Origin: Muribaculaceae bacterium | GTDB taxonomy: Bacteria > Bacillota > Clostridia > Lachnospirales > Lachnospiraceae | Length of the DNA stretch: 59,969 bases | Reading direction: 5' to 3' | Assembly: GCA_023663465.1 (NCBI GenBank) | Contig: JAMPHJ010000003.1 | Coordinates: forward strand, 1 to 59,969 | Part shown: piece after piece, positions 52,855 through 59,969 of the stretch | Layout of the letters: each line of letters opens with the position of its first letter | Numbering within the stretch: position 1 is the stretch's first letter | Program-made: the position numbers and the translations under genes | The notes under the pieces: model-generated | Told to the model about the DNA's origin: nothing | The model's input: the letters and a program-made list of their open reading frames with translations, nothing else | The model's database searches: none

Positions 52855-53943
52855 ATGAAAAAGCAAAAAGTTTATGATATCCTGCGTTTTGCGCTCAAAT
52901 GTATCCTGATTCCGGCAGCCGCCGTATTAATCATCTACTGCCTGAACAAATCTTACCGCAGAATTGACGCGCAAAAATATCTGGACGTTTCTAAATTCAT
53001 TACGTTGAAAGCAGAGTATGAAGAAGTCCAAATCGGCAATATCGGCAGCTCTCATGGCGCCTATAATTTTGATTACAGCGCGCTTACTGCGCTTGGATAT
53101 TCCTGTTTCAATTTTGCCAACGCGAGCCAGAGTTACAACTATGACTATGCCATTTTAAAAGAATACGGGCACTATATGACGCCGGGAAGCGTTTTATTTA
53201 TCCCGGTATCCTATTTTTCCTTCAATAACGAGGTGGTAAACGATACGGAAGCCCAGGCGATGAGTCTGCGCTATTACCACTGCCTCTCGCCGGAAAACAT
53301 TCCCGACTATGATTTTTATGTGGATATCATCACCAACAAACTCCCGATTCTTTCCGCCGGGGAAGAAATTCTGAAACTGCTGCCCGATTTCAAACTTTCC
53401 ATGATTGCGCTGGCAGCCGAGGAAGAAACTTCTGAAAATGCGCCGGCAGCGGAGGACACTGATACAACAGCCGATGATGCGCCGGCAGCGGAGGACACTG
53501 ATACAACAGCCGACGATGCGCCGGCAGCGGAAAGCATCGATATCGCGGCGTTTGCCGAGCGGGCCAAAGCGCGTTACAGCCGGCATTTCGATAACAAGGA
53601 AGAATATTTCATGCCCGAAAGGATAGAAGAACTGAGAGAAATTATCGATTATTGTAAGGAACGCGAGATTACGCCGGTTCTGATTACAACGCCTTTTTCC
53701 AGGTATTACTATGAACTCGTGCCCCAGGATTTCCTGGAAGAATTTCATGACACGGTTGACGCCATCATTTCTGACACAGGTGTCAACTATTATGATTACT
53801 CCTGTGACGCCCGTTTCCTAGAGCATCTGGAATACTTTTCAGACTGCGACCATCTCAATGACAAAGGCGCTGCTTATTTCATGGACATATTGATGGAAGA
53901 AGTGGAAGAATTGTCCGCGCTATCCTTCCAACGCCCCCTTTAA
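52855..53943 (+). CDS. SGNH (AlgJ/DltD-like) partner of the third MBOAT
   Basis: The 362-residue protein has an N-terminal membrane anchor (about 10-28), block I IGNIGSSHGAYNF with the likely nucleophile Ser and C-terminal D-x-x-H in DCDHLNDKGAAYF. Between lies a repeat-bearing loop (about residues 190-225; APAAEDTDTTADD units) that is absent from the partner at 30680. AAAGGAG precedes the ATG. It pairs with the MBOAT gene just upstream. A perfect TGACAC-AG-GTGTCA palindrome lies inside the gene at 53772-53785. The acceptor is unknown. Confidence 0.83.
   Translation: MKKQKVYDILRFALKCILIPAAAVLIIYCLNKSYRRIDAQKYLDVSKFITLKAEYEEVQIGNIGSSHGAYNFDYSALTALGYSCFNFANASQSYNYDYAILKEYGHYMTPGSVLFIPVSYFSFNNEVVNDTEAQAMSLRYYHCLSPENIPDYDFYVDIITNKLPILSAGEEILKLLPDFKLSMIALAAEEETSENAPAAEDTDTTADDAPAAEDTDTTADDAPAAESIDIAAFAERAKARYSRHFDNKEEYFMPERIEELREIIDYCKEREITPVLITTPFSRYYYELVPQDFLEEFHDTVDAIISDTGVNYYDYSCDARFLEHLEYFSDCDHLNDKGAAYFMDILMEEVEELSALSFQRPL
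53440..53531 (+). repeat. 39-base in-frame tandem repeat
   Basis: Two full units (53440-53478 and 53479-53517) differ by one base, and a partial third follows. Each unit encodes 13 residues rich in Ala, Asp and Thr in the SGNH protein. Near-identity of the units suggests recent expansion. Confidence 0.85.
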
Positions 53944-53947
53944 AATC

Positions 53948-54943
53948 TCATTTCCCATAATAGGCAAGATACCACTCCACAAATTTATCCAGACCCTCTT
54001 CTATCGTCGTATCCGGTTTGAAATCAAAATCCCGCATCAAATCAGATACGTCTGCATACGTCCGGTGCACGTCTCCCGGCTGCATTGGCAGAAATTCTTT
54101 GACTGCCGTTTTCCCCAGACGTTTTTCCAAGGCTTCGATGAAATCCATCAGCTTCCTTGACTGATGATTCCCGATGTTGTACAGCTTGTAGCAGATGCCT
54201 TTCTCATTGGCAGCGGGGGGATTGCATAGAATATTTTCCATTCCTTTTACAATATCGTCTATATAAGTAAAATCACGATACATATCGCCATGGTTATAAA
54301 TCTGAATCGGTTCCCCGTTCATGATTTTTTCCGTGAATTTAAAATACGCCATATCCGGTCTTCCAAAGGGTCCGTACACGGTAAAAAAGCGCAGCCCCGT
54401 CGTCGGGATTCTATAAAGTTTACTATAGGCATGTGCCATCGCCTCATTCGACTTCTTGGTCGCCGCATACAGACTGACCGGCTCGTCCACTTTATCTTCC
54501 ACAGAAAAAGGAACTTTGCCGCTATCGCCGTAAACGGAGCTGGAAGAGGCGAATATCAGATGCTCTACAGGGAAATACCTACAACCCTCCAGCACATGGA
54601 AAAAACCCATGACATTAGACTGCATATACGCATCGGGATTGTCGATGCTGTAGCGGACGCCCGCCTGCGCGCCAAGATTCACGACGATATGCGGATGATA
54701 TTCCTGAAACAGACTAAACACATCTCTTTTATCGGCGAGATTTCCTTTTACAAAGGTATAATTCTTATATTTGCGTAAGATTGCCAGCCTGTCTTCCTTC
54801 AAAGACACATCATAATAATCGTTGAGATTATCGAAACCGACGACTTGTGCGCCCTGCTCCAATAAACTTTTAGATAGATGGAACCCGATAAATCCGGCTC
54901 CGCCCGTGATTAAATATGTTTTGCCAATATCCAGCGCCCTCAT
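53948..54943 (-). CDS. NAD-dependent UDP-sugar epimerase (UDP-glucuronate 4-epimerase-like)
   Basis: The 331-residue extended short-chain dehydrogenase has GGAGFIGFHLSKSL, then FDNLNDYYDVSLKEDRL, a signature of UDP-glucuronate 4-epimerases of the GAE/CapI group, then SSSSVYGDS and the Tyr-Lys pair in YAATKKS. It would turn UDP-glucuronate into UDP-galacturonate. UDP-glucose dehydrogenase, which makes UDP-glucuronate, lies nine bases upstream. TTAGGAGG precedes the ATG. It is the last gene of its unit and converges with the SGNH gene, with only four bases between stop codons. Confidence 0.9.
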   Translation of the reverse strand: MRALDIGKTYLITGGAGFIGFHLSKSLLEQGAQVVGFDNLNDYYDVSLKEDRLAILRKYKNYTFVKGNLADKRDVFSLFQEYHPHIVVNLGAQAGVRYSIDNPDAYMQSNVMGFFHVLEGCRYFPVEHLIFASSSSVYGDSGKVPFSVEDKVDEPVSLYAATKKSNEAMAHAYSKLYRIPTTGLRFFTVYGPFGRPDMAYFKFTEKIMNGEPIQIYNHGDMYRDFTYIDDIVKGMENILCNPPAANEKGICYKLYNIGNHQSRKLMDFIEALEKRLGKTAVKEFLPMQPGDVHRTYADVSDLMRDFDFKPDTTIEEGLDKFVEWYLAYYGK

Positions 54944-54951
54944 ATACCCTC

Positions 54952-56262
54952 CTAACGTCCGATGCTGTAATACTCGACTCCCGCATCCTTCATCTCCTGT
55001 ATGCCAAATACATTTCTTCCATCATATACAAGCGGAATTTTCATCAGCCGTTTAAACTCCGTGGCCGGAATGGATTTAATTTCCGCCCATTCTGTAAAAA
55101 TGAAACAGATATCCGCGTCCTGCAGCGCCTCTTCGGGCGTGTCCATATAATAGATGGCGCCGTCCTCATAATCACCCTCCGGAAATCTTTTCTTAAAGTT
55201 TTTGGCCGCTGCCGGGTCATAGGCGTAAAGATGCGCGCCGTCTTCCAGCAAAAGTTTGATATTTTCCACGGAAGGAGCTTCCCGCAAATCATCCGTCCCC
55301 GCCTTGAAGGCAAGACCCAGAATTGCAATCCGCAGATTCTTAAACGTAATCATCCTATCGCTCGCTTTATGATACAATTTCGTTTTCTGTTCCTCATTCA
55401 CCTCTACCGCAGCTTCCACCGTACGCAGATGATAGCCGTGCTGATTGGCGATATAGCGCAGCGCCTTGGTATCTTTCGGGAAACAGCTTCCGCCATAACC
55501 GATTCCGGCGCGTAAAAAGCGGGAACCAATCCGCTCGTCATAGCTCATTCCCTGGGCAACCGCATCAATGTCCGCACCCACCAGCTCGCACAAATTGGCA
55601 ATATCATTCATATAGGAAATCTTCAACGCAAGGAAATCATTGCAGGCATACTTAATCATTTCTGCGGAACGTCTGTTTACGGACACGATTGGCAGCCCGA
55701 AAGGTTTATAAATCTCTTTTAACATTGCTTCCGCTTCTTCACTCTCTGTTCCGATGATGATTCTTGCCGCATGAAGCGTATCGTGCACTGCAGACCCCTG
55801 CGCCAGAAACTCTGGATTAGAAGCCACTTCCACTTTAACGTCCCGGACTAAGAAATCATGAATAAACTGCTCCACTTTGTCATTGGTTCCTACCGGAACC
55901 GTGGATTTCACGACAACTAAGCAGTCTCTTTCCACCGACTCCGCAATCTGCCTGGAAACGGTGGCGATATAATCCAGGTTGGCGGAACCGTCCGGCTGCT
56001 CCGGCGTTCCCACCCCGATAAAAATTGCTTCCGCGTCCTTATAGGCGCTTTGATAATCCGTGGTATAATGCAGTCTGCCCGCAGCGTTATTTTTCTGCAT
56101 CAGTTCCTGCAGCCCCTCTTCATAAATCGGCGTTATGCCGGATTCCATCATCTTCACTTTTGCCTCGTCTACGTCCACGCAGGTCACGTCATGCCCTTTT
56201 TGGGCAAAACAGACCCCCGCCACCAGACCTACATATCCTGTTCCTGCAACTGATATTTTCAT
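54952..56262 (-). CDS. ugd: UDP-glucose 6-dehydrogenase
   Basis: The ~436-residue enzyme oxidises UDP-glucose to UDP-glucuronate with two NAD. The N-terminal MKISVAGTGYVGLVAGVCFA, VGTPEQPDGSANLDYI, the catalytic Cys in GIGYGGSCFPKDTKAL, and LGLAFKAGTDDLREAPS are all present. MKISVAG is the expected N-terminus (56262); a start four codons earlier is also possible. It supplies the epimerase gene downstream and, with the two glycosyltransferases upstream, probably makes a uronic-acid-containing glycan. Confidence 0.96.
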   Translation of the reverse strand: MKISVAGTGYVGLVAGVCFAQKGHDVTCVDVDEAKVKMMESGITPIYEEGLQELMQKNNAAGRLHYTTDYQSAYKDAEAIFIGVGTPEQPDGSANLDYIATVSRQIAESVERDCLVVVKSTVPVGTNDKVEQFIHDFLVRDVKVEVASNPEFLAQGSAVHDTLHAARIIIGTESEEAEAMLKEIYKPFGLPIVSVNRRSAEMIKYACNDFLALKISYMNDIANLCELVGADIDAVAQGMSYDERIGSRFLRAGIGYGGSCFPKDTKALRYIANQHGYHLRTVEAAVEVNEEQKTKLYHKASDRMITFKNLRIAILGLAFKAGTDDLREAPSVENIKLLLEDGAHLYAYDPAAAKNFKKRFPEGDYEDGAIYYMDTPEEALQDADICFIFTEWAEIKSIPATEFKRLMKIPLVYDGRNVFGIQEMKDAGVEYYSIGR

Positions 56263-56358
56263 CTTAATAACCATGCCTTTCTCTCAGCCTGAGATATTTA
56301 TCCTCTTGTTTCTTAGACTGCCAGATTGGTGTCTTGGCGTCTTGTCCAGTATACCATA

Positions 56359-57243
56359 CTAAAGTTTCTTTTTCCACATATGATATAATATGCCCCCCGG
56401 CAGGTAACTAAGCAGCCAGAGCCCCTTATTCCCGACCCCTGCCCAGAGCTTCCTATTTCCCATGCCCGCAAAGCGTCCATATATCTGATAAAGCAGCATC
56501 ATCTTGCATTTCACTTTCAGACAGGTATCTTTATTTTCCAGATAAATCTGCGAACGAAGCATCATTCCCCGCGGGGACAATATCTTCATTTTCCTGCCCG
56601 TCCGGGTCAGTCCGCCGTCCAGATAGTCGCATATATAGACGTTCTGGTTAATATGGACCATCTGATAAGGACCCGACATTCTCATCCATACGACGTCCTC
56701 CGGCATATATTTTTCACCCTCATACACCGGAAACGGATATTGTTTCAGAATTTCCGTATAAAAAACTTCCGCCTTATCCCCTCCGATATTTCCGTTGATT
56801 CTGACCGCCAGATAAGTATCTATTTTCTCATCTTCCGGGAAGTACGCCGTGTTGACCTGTCCGTCAGCGTGGCACCTTAGAAAACTGTAACCGCACAGAT
56901 TCGGCGTCCCGCGATATTTGCGATGATAAGAAAGAATGATATCCACGGCGTCCGGCGGCAGATAGTCGTCGCTGTCCACGATAAAAGTCAGCTCCGATGT
57001 AATCTGCGCAATCCCCCGGTTCAGCGCAGTATGCTTCCCGGCGTTTGCCTGTTTCTCATAGGATACCTTGATAGCGCCCTCCTCAAGATAGCCGTGCACT
57101 AACTCCTGCGTATCATCCTGACTGCCGTCGTCAATGACCATCCACTCAAAATCATGATTGGTCTGCTCTAACAAACTCTGATATAACTTCGGCAATAATT
57201 TCGCCCGGTTATAGGTGGGCGTTATGATGGTAATTGTACTCAT
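56359..57243 (-). CDS. Family 2 glycosyltransferase
   Basis: The ~294-residue GT-A enzyme has ITIITPTYNRAKLL, VIDDGSQDDT, GIAQITSELTFIVDSDDYLP (DxD as DSDD) and EDVVWMRMSG. It resembles the TagF/EpsJ-like group that adds single sugars. ATG at 57243 has GGAAG eight bases upstream; the longer readings to 57258 or 57285 are less likely because they lie in the duplicated leader. It is probably expressed with the uridine-sugar genes downstream. The sugar is unknown. Confidence 0.85.
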   Translation of the reverse strand: MSTITIITPTYNRAKLLPKLYQSLLEQTNHDFEWMVIDDGSQDDTQELVHGYLEEGAIKVSYEKQANAGKHTALNRGIAQITSELTFIVDSDDYLPPDAVDIILSYHRKYRGTPNLCGYSFLRCHADGQVNTAYFPEDEKIDTYLAVRINGNIGGDKAEVFYTEILKQYPFPVYEGEKYMPEDVVWMRMSGPYQMVHINQNVYICDYLDGGLTRTGRKMKILSPRGMMLRSQIYLENKDTCLKVKCKMMLLYQIYGRFAGMGNRKLWAGVGNKGLWLLSYLPGGILYHMWKKKL

Positions 57244-57277
57244 AGATTTTACTTCCATAGTCTTTACTTTATGATTA

Positions 57278-57334
57278 TGACACATGTATCATGCTTTCCG
57301 CAGTCCTTACTTTGCAATTGTGACACTCGTGTCA
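57278..57334 (-). repeat. Diverged tandem duplication with two TGACAC-N2-GTGTCA palindromes
   Basis: Two ~43-base units in the gap between the GT4 and GT2 genes each start with the palindrome (TGACACTCGTGTCA at 57321-57334; TGACACATGTATCA at 57278-57291) and continue into similar AAAGTAA-GACT-GGAA sequence, as read on the minus strand. The first palindrome includes the stop codon of the GT4 gene. Confidence 0.6.
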
Positions 57335-58390
57335 TTTTATTGTTATCCCCGCTGCTTCCAGAAACTTCTTCGCTATGCTGGTGATAGAATATTTATCCTT
57401 TATTTTAACTGCATTGACAGACAGTGTTTCCGCCAGGGCGTCGTCGGACGCAATCCTGGACATCGCTTCCGCCAGCGCAGCCCTGTCGCCTACAGGGACG
57501 AGCAGACCGCTTACGCCTTCCTCCATATAAATCCTTGCGCCGCCAATCGGGCAGTCCGTGGAAATGGTGGGAATCCCCATCGAAAGCGCCTCCAACATGG
57601 AATTGGAAATTCCTTCAAAGTCCGAGGATAAGACGAACATTCGGGCATCCCGTATCTCTTTTTTTACATCTTTGCAAAAACCATGCCACACTACTTTATC
57701 CTGAATGCCCAGCTTGTCCGCCCTTTTTTTCAATTCCCCTTCCAGCTCGCCCTGCCCGTATAGATGCAGCTCATATTCCGGGAAACGTCTGGAAAAATCT
57801 GCGAAAGCGTCCAGCAAAAGTGCATGGTTTTTCTGCTTGTGCAGCCTTCCCGCGGTAACTACTTTAAGAACACGCTCCCCCTCATACCTATCCGGCACGG
57901 AAGCGTCCACCGGGTTTGGGATGACTACCGCCTTCTTCGCTATCTCCTTTGGAAAATAAGCAATGCCGTCCGAGGTCTGGAAGGTAATCCTGTCGGCGCG
58001 CCGATACGCCCAGTTGCGCAGCTTCTTCACATTACAGCTCTCCGGGCTGTTCCGCTCTCCCACAAGAAGATAACGTTTGAGTCCCATGCTTGCTATAACG
58101 GAAAATACCGCTCCCATAACGGCGAATGCAAAAATATAACACCCTGGATTCTGTTTAAAATATCGCCGCATATTAAGAAACCTTTTGACTAAAACAATCG
58201 GGTTTCCGTTCGATTGGGGGGCAACGCTGAAATCTTCCACCTTTTCATTCAATTCGTAGGCATGTTCATATCCTGCAAACTGCATGATGGCGACGTCAAT
58301 TCCCATCTTGATATATTCATTCGATAAAAGCGAAATCACGCGTTCCGTGCCTCCGCCCGTCATATTCGGAATGACAAACACTATTTTCAT
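57332..58390 (-). CDS. Family 4 glycosyltransferase
   Basis: The 352-residue GT-B enzyme has the N-terminal IPNMTGGGTERVISLLSNEY, the C-terminal VVTAGRLHKQKNHALLLDAF and the E-x7-E donor motif in FEGISNSMLEALSMGIPTI. It resembles transferases that add GalNAc or related sugars to lipid-linked oligosaccharides. GGGGGA lies ten bases before the ATG. It is the first gene after the kinase terminator and probably leads the unit that ends with the epimerase. The sugar is not determined. Confidence 0.9.
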   Translation of the reverse strand: MKIVFVIPNMTGGGTERVISLLSNEYIKMGIDVAIMQFAGYEHAYELNEKVEDFSVAPQSNGNPIVLVKRFLNMRRYFKQNPGCYIFAFAVMGAVFSVIASMGLKRYLLVGERNSPESCNVKKLRNWAYRRADRITFQTSDGIAYFPKEIAKKAVVIPNPVDASVPDRYEGERVLKVVTAGRLHKQKNHALLLDAFADFSRRFPEYELHLYGQGELEGELKKRADKLGIQDKVVWHGFCKDVKKEIRDARMFVLSSDFEGISNSMLEALSMGIPTISTDCPIGGARIYMEEGVSGLLVPVGDRAALAEAMSRIASDDALAETLSVNAVKIKDKYSITSIAKKFLEAAGITIK

Positions 58391-58412
58391 CGATACGTTA
58401 TCCCCCGGAAAG

Positions 58413-58455
58413 CAAAAAAATAAGATAAAATTCCTAATAGAAATTTTACCTTATT
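58413..58455 (-). terminator. Terminator of the sensor kinase gene
   Basis: AATAAG-TAAAATT pairs with AATTTTA-CTTATT over about 15 bp, followed on the minus strand by a seven-T run (58414-58420). It lies just past the kinase stop codon. Confidence 0.8.
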
Positions 58456-58471
58456 TTGGGTTTTTATGCAA
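58443..58471 (-). promoter_or_regulatory. Candidate promoter of the GT4-GT2-ugd-epimerase unit
   Basis: Minus strand: TTGCAT (58466-58471), 17-base spacer, TAAAAT (58443-58448). It overlaps both the kinase 3' end and its terminator, so the fit could be partly fortuitous. Confidence 0.4.
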
Positions 58472-59810
58472 TGACGGATTCCTGCTCCCCCGAAACGGGC
58501 AGAAGAATTTTTACCCGGTACCTGTCGCCGGTTTTGGAACACTCCATGATACCTCCATATTTCTTGACGCTCTCTTGCACGCTCTCTAAGCCAATTCCAT
58601 GCTTATCGCCGATTCGCCCTCTTTTCCTGGGGACATGCCCCTCCTCAGGCGCCTTCCCCAGAAAACTGTTTTCCACCTGAATGACGATATGTCTGCCCTC
58701 TCTCGCCATCCGCATCTGGCACAAAATCCCTTCCTGCTTCGCGGCATGTTTTTCCGCTTCTATCGCATTATCCAGAAGATTTCCCATCAGCGTAATCAAA
58801 TCCAAATCGTCTATTTCCTGTGTAAAAAGCGGTTCTTTGATTTCCAACAGCAACGAGACATTCTGGCTGTCTGCGTATTCTTTCCGCTCCGACAGCAGCG
58901 CGTTTAAAATTTTATGGCTGCAAACCGCCTTCTGCTCCAGGTTGCGCAGATATTCCCTTTTTTCCATGACAAGATGTTCAATTTCCTCAAAATTTTCTTC
59001 TTTTGACAAAACCGTTATCGTTCTCATCAAATGCCTGATATCATGCAGGAAAATATCATACTGTTCATGTACCTCTTCCATTTCCCGGTAATGCTTTTCC
59101 TCCAGCCGGAAACGGATACCCTGCAGCTCTAAGCGGTTAATCCTTCCAAAAATATCCGTTAATCTGCCAAACAGACAGACCATCGCCACACTGATTGCCA
59201 GAGAAACAAGGCTGCCGGCTATCAGCCATCCGCCCTGCCCTTCCGTGGCTACCCCGACTCCCAAAACGCAGATTCCTACCATAAAAATATAGGATACTGC
59301 CACAACCGCACAAAGCAAAAGACTAAACGGCAAATCCGTCTGCGACTTGACTACAAACGATTTTCCTCTGGAAGCTGTCTTTATCAAAATACCATACAGG
59401 AAAAGCAATAAACACCTTTCCATCAGAAGAAGCAGCAGCCCTCCAGACGTTCCGCCCATCGGATTGCCCCCAGACAGACATATCCACGACGCCTGAAAAA
59501 GAACGTCCGCCGATACGACAATAACTTCATTCGCTGCAACATAGAAAAAGAGTCTTACCTGTCTGTCATGAAAAAGCCAGAAAGCACAAAGCAGGGAGCA
59601 TCCCAGCCCAAATATCATGCCAAACGCCACGTTCCCGAAACTGTCCCCATAATATCTAAGCGCTGCAAGACACAATAGCGCCATTAGGACTACTTTATTA
59701 TTCCTGAATTTTTTCTCTGAAAATGCCCTGAGCCAGAAATAGAAAAAAAGTGTTTCCGACACATATGTCACAAATTGCATAAGAATATAGTTAAGGTCAC
59801 TTCCTGCCAT
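58464..59810 (-). CDS. GHKL-domain sensor histidine kinase (AgrC-like)
   Basis: The 448-residue protein has six or seven N-terminal membrane helices (about 1-210), a coiled region, the phospho-acceptor motif HDIRHLMRTI, and a GHKL ATPase with the N box NLLDNAIEAEKH and G box HGIGLESVQESVKKYGG. It belongs to the group that pairs with LytTR response regulators and often senses peptides. The ATG has AAGGAGG seven bases upstream. The cognate regulator is not in the window; it may lie just beyond the right edge. The repeats at 59879-59908 suggest that the regulator controls this gene. Confidence 0.92.
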   Translation of the reverse strand: MAGSDLNYILMQFVTYVSETLFFYFWLRAFSEKKFRNNKVVLMALLCLAALRYYGDSFGNVAFGMIFGLGCSLLCAFWLFHDRQVRLFFYVAANEVIVVSADVLFQASWICLSGGNPMGGTSGGLLLLLMERCLLLFLYGILIKTASRGKSFVVKSQTDLPFSLLLCAVVAVSYIFMVGICVLGVGVATEGQGGWLIAGSLVSLAISVAMVCLFGRLTDIFGRINRLELQGIRFRLEEKHYREMEEVHEQYDIFLHDIRHLMRTITVLSKEENFEEIEHLVMEKREYLRNLEQKAVCSHKILNALLSERKEYADSQNVSLLLEIKEPLFTQEIDDLDLITLMGNLLDNAIEAEKHAAKQEGILCQMRMAREGRHIVIQVENSFLGKAPEEGHVPRKRGRIGDKHGIGLESVQESVKKYGGIMECSKTGDRYRVKILLPVSGEQESVIA

Positions 59811-59878
59811 ACCCGTGCCTCCTTATTATTTCCTATGCATATCATGACGCAAAAAATACAAATTTCGCGTTTATTTGC

Positions 59879-59908
59879 CTAAACTGTTGTTTTTTTGTAC
59901 TAAACTGC
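59879..59908 (-). promoter_or_regulatory. Candidate LytTR response-regulator operator
   Basis: On the minus strand two 9-base repeats, GCAGTTTAG (59900-59908) and ACAGTTTAG (59879-59887), are separated by exactly 12 bases (21-base period). AgrA-type LytTR proteins bind direct repeats close to ACAGTTAAG with a 12-13 base spacer. The site is 69-98 bases upstream of the kinase ATG. The rest of 59811-59969 has no gene. Confidence 0.65.
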
Positions 59909-59969
59909 ATCGAAAACCTCAAAAAAGGTCAAATTTTGTGCTTTTCATGCCATTTAGTATCGAATTTCC

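Overview
The window looks like a chromosomal surface-glycan region of a Gram-positive gut anaerobe of the class Clostridia, most likely Lachnospiraceae. The grounds are moderate base composition, strong AGGAGG-type ribosome binding sites, frequent GTG/TTG starts, an LCP (LytR-CpsA-Psr) ligase, several GH25 muramidases, an InlB-type B-repeat surface protein, a GHKL/LytTR-type sensor kinase, and many multi-domain GT2 glycosyltransferases with the FWKLS-type N-terminal motif common in that family. The genus is not identified. No rRNA, tRNA, CRISPR array, transposase or phage gene was seen.

Region 1 (195-28569, all on the minus strand, so transcribed right to left) is a polysaccharide export locus. 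It starts from a good promoter at 28686-28714 with a large membrane-anchored GH25 muramidase. rfbB, rfbA, a second GH25 protein and rfbC follow (dTDP-sugar synthesis, but no rfbD in the window). Next come the ABC exporter wzm/wzt (Wzt with a C-terminal glycan-recognition domain) and a MITE-like repeat. A methyltransferase-kinase fusion resembling the WbdD glycan chain terminator comes next, then two giant GT2 proteins, a phosphoglucomutase/phosphomannomutase and two more GT2 enzymes. A polyprenyl glycosylphosphotransferase and an LCP ligase, each with its own promoter, follow, then a GT2, glmS and an HtrA protease. Read together these genes describe synthesis on a lipid carrier, length control and capping, ABC export, and attachment to the wall.

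Region 2 (28570-35183) holds a divergent promoter region, a small zinc-ribbon protein, a second full copy of the repeat, an SGNH-fold protein that lacks the nucleophile serine, an MBOAT acyltransferase with its SGNH partner, and two adjacent ORFs that look like the halves of one polytopic membrane protein. Region 3 (35184-42101) contains an unusual AT-rich compound repeat, a strong promoter, a 1602-residue secreted B-repeat protein with a nine-C tract near its start, and a FAD-dependent amine-oxidase/mutase-like enzyme.

Region 4 (42146-53943) is rich in surface-modification genes: three more SGNH proteins (42146, 47328, 52855), two more MBOATs (49689, 51355), a radical SAM/SPASM enzyme, a Gtr-like set (GtrA, a polytopic DUF6044/YkoS-like protein, and a GtrB-like polyprenyl-phosphate glycosyltransferase) and a small VOC protein. 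Region 5 (53948-59810, minus strand) has a UDP-sugar epimerase, UDP-glucose dehydrogenase, a GT2 and a GT4, then a GHKL sensor kinase. A pair of 9-bp repeats 21 bp apart, matching the LytTR/AgrA operator layout, lies upstream of the kinase.

The most interesting signals are the WbdD-like cap enzyme beside Wzm/Wzt in a Gram-positive setting, a MITE-like repeat family with covarying arms that supplies the stop codon of wzt, a recurrent TGACAC-N2-GTGTCA palindrome, and the acidic Tyr/Asp/Glu repeat tail of the large GH25 protein. All coordinates and motif counts were read by eye; no searches or alignments were run.
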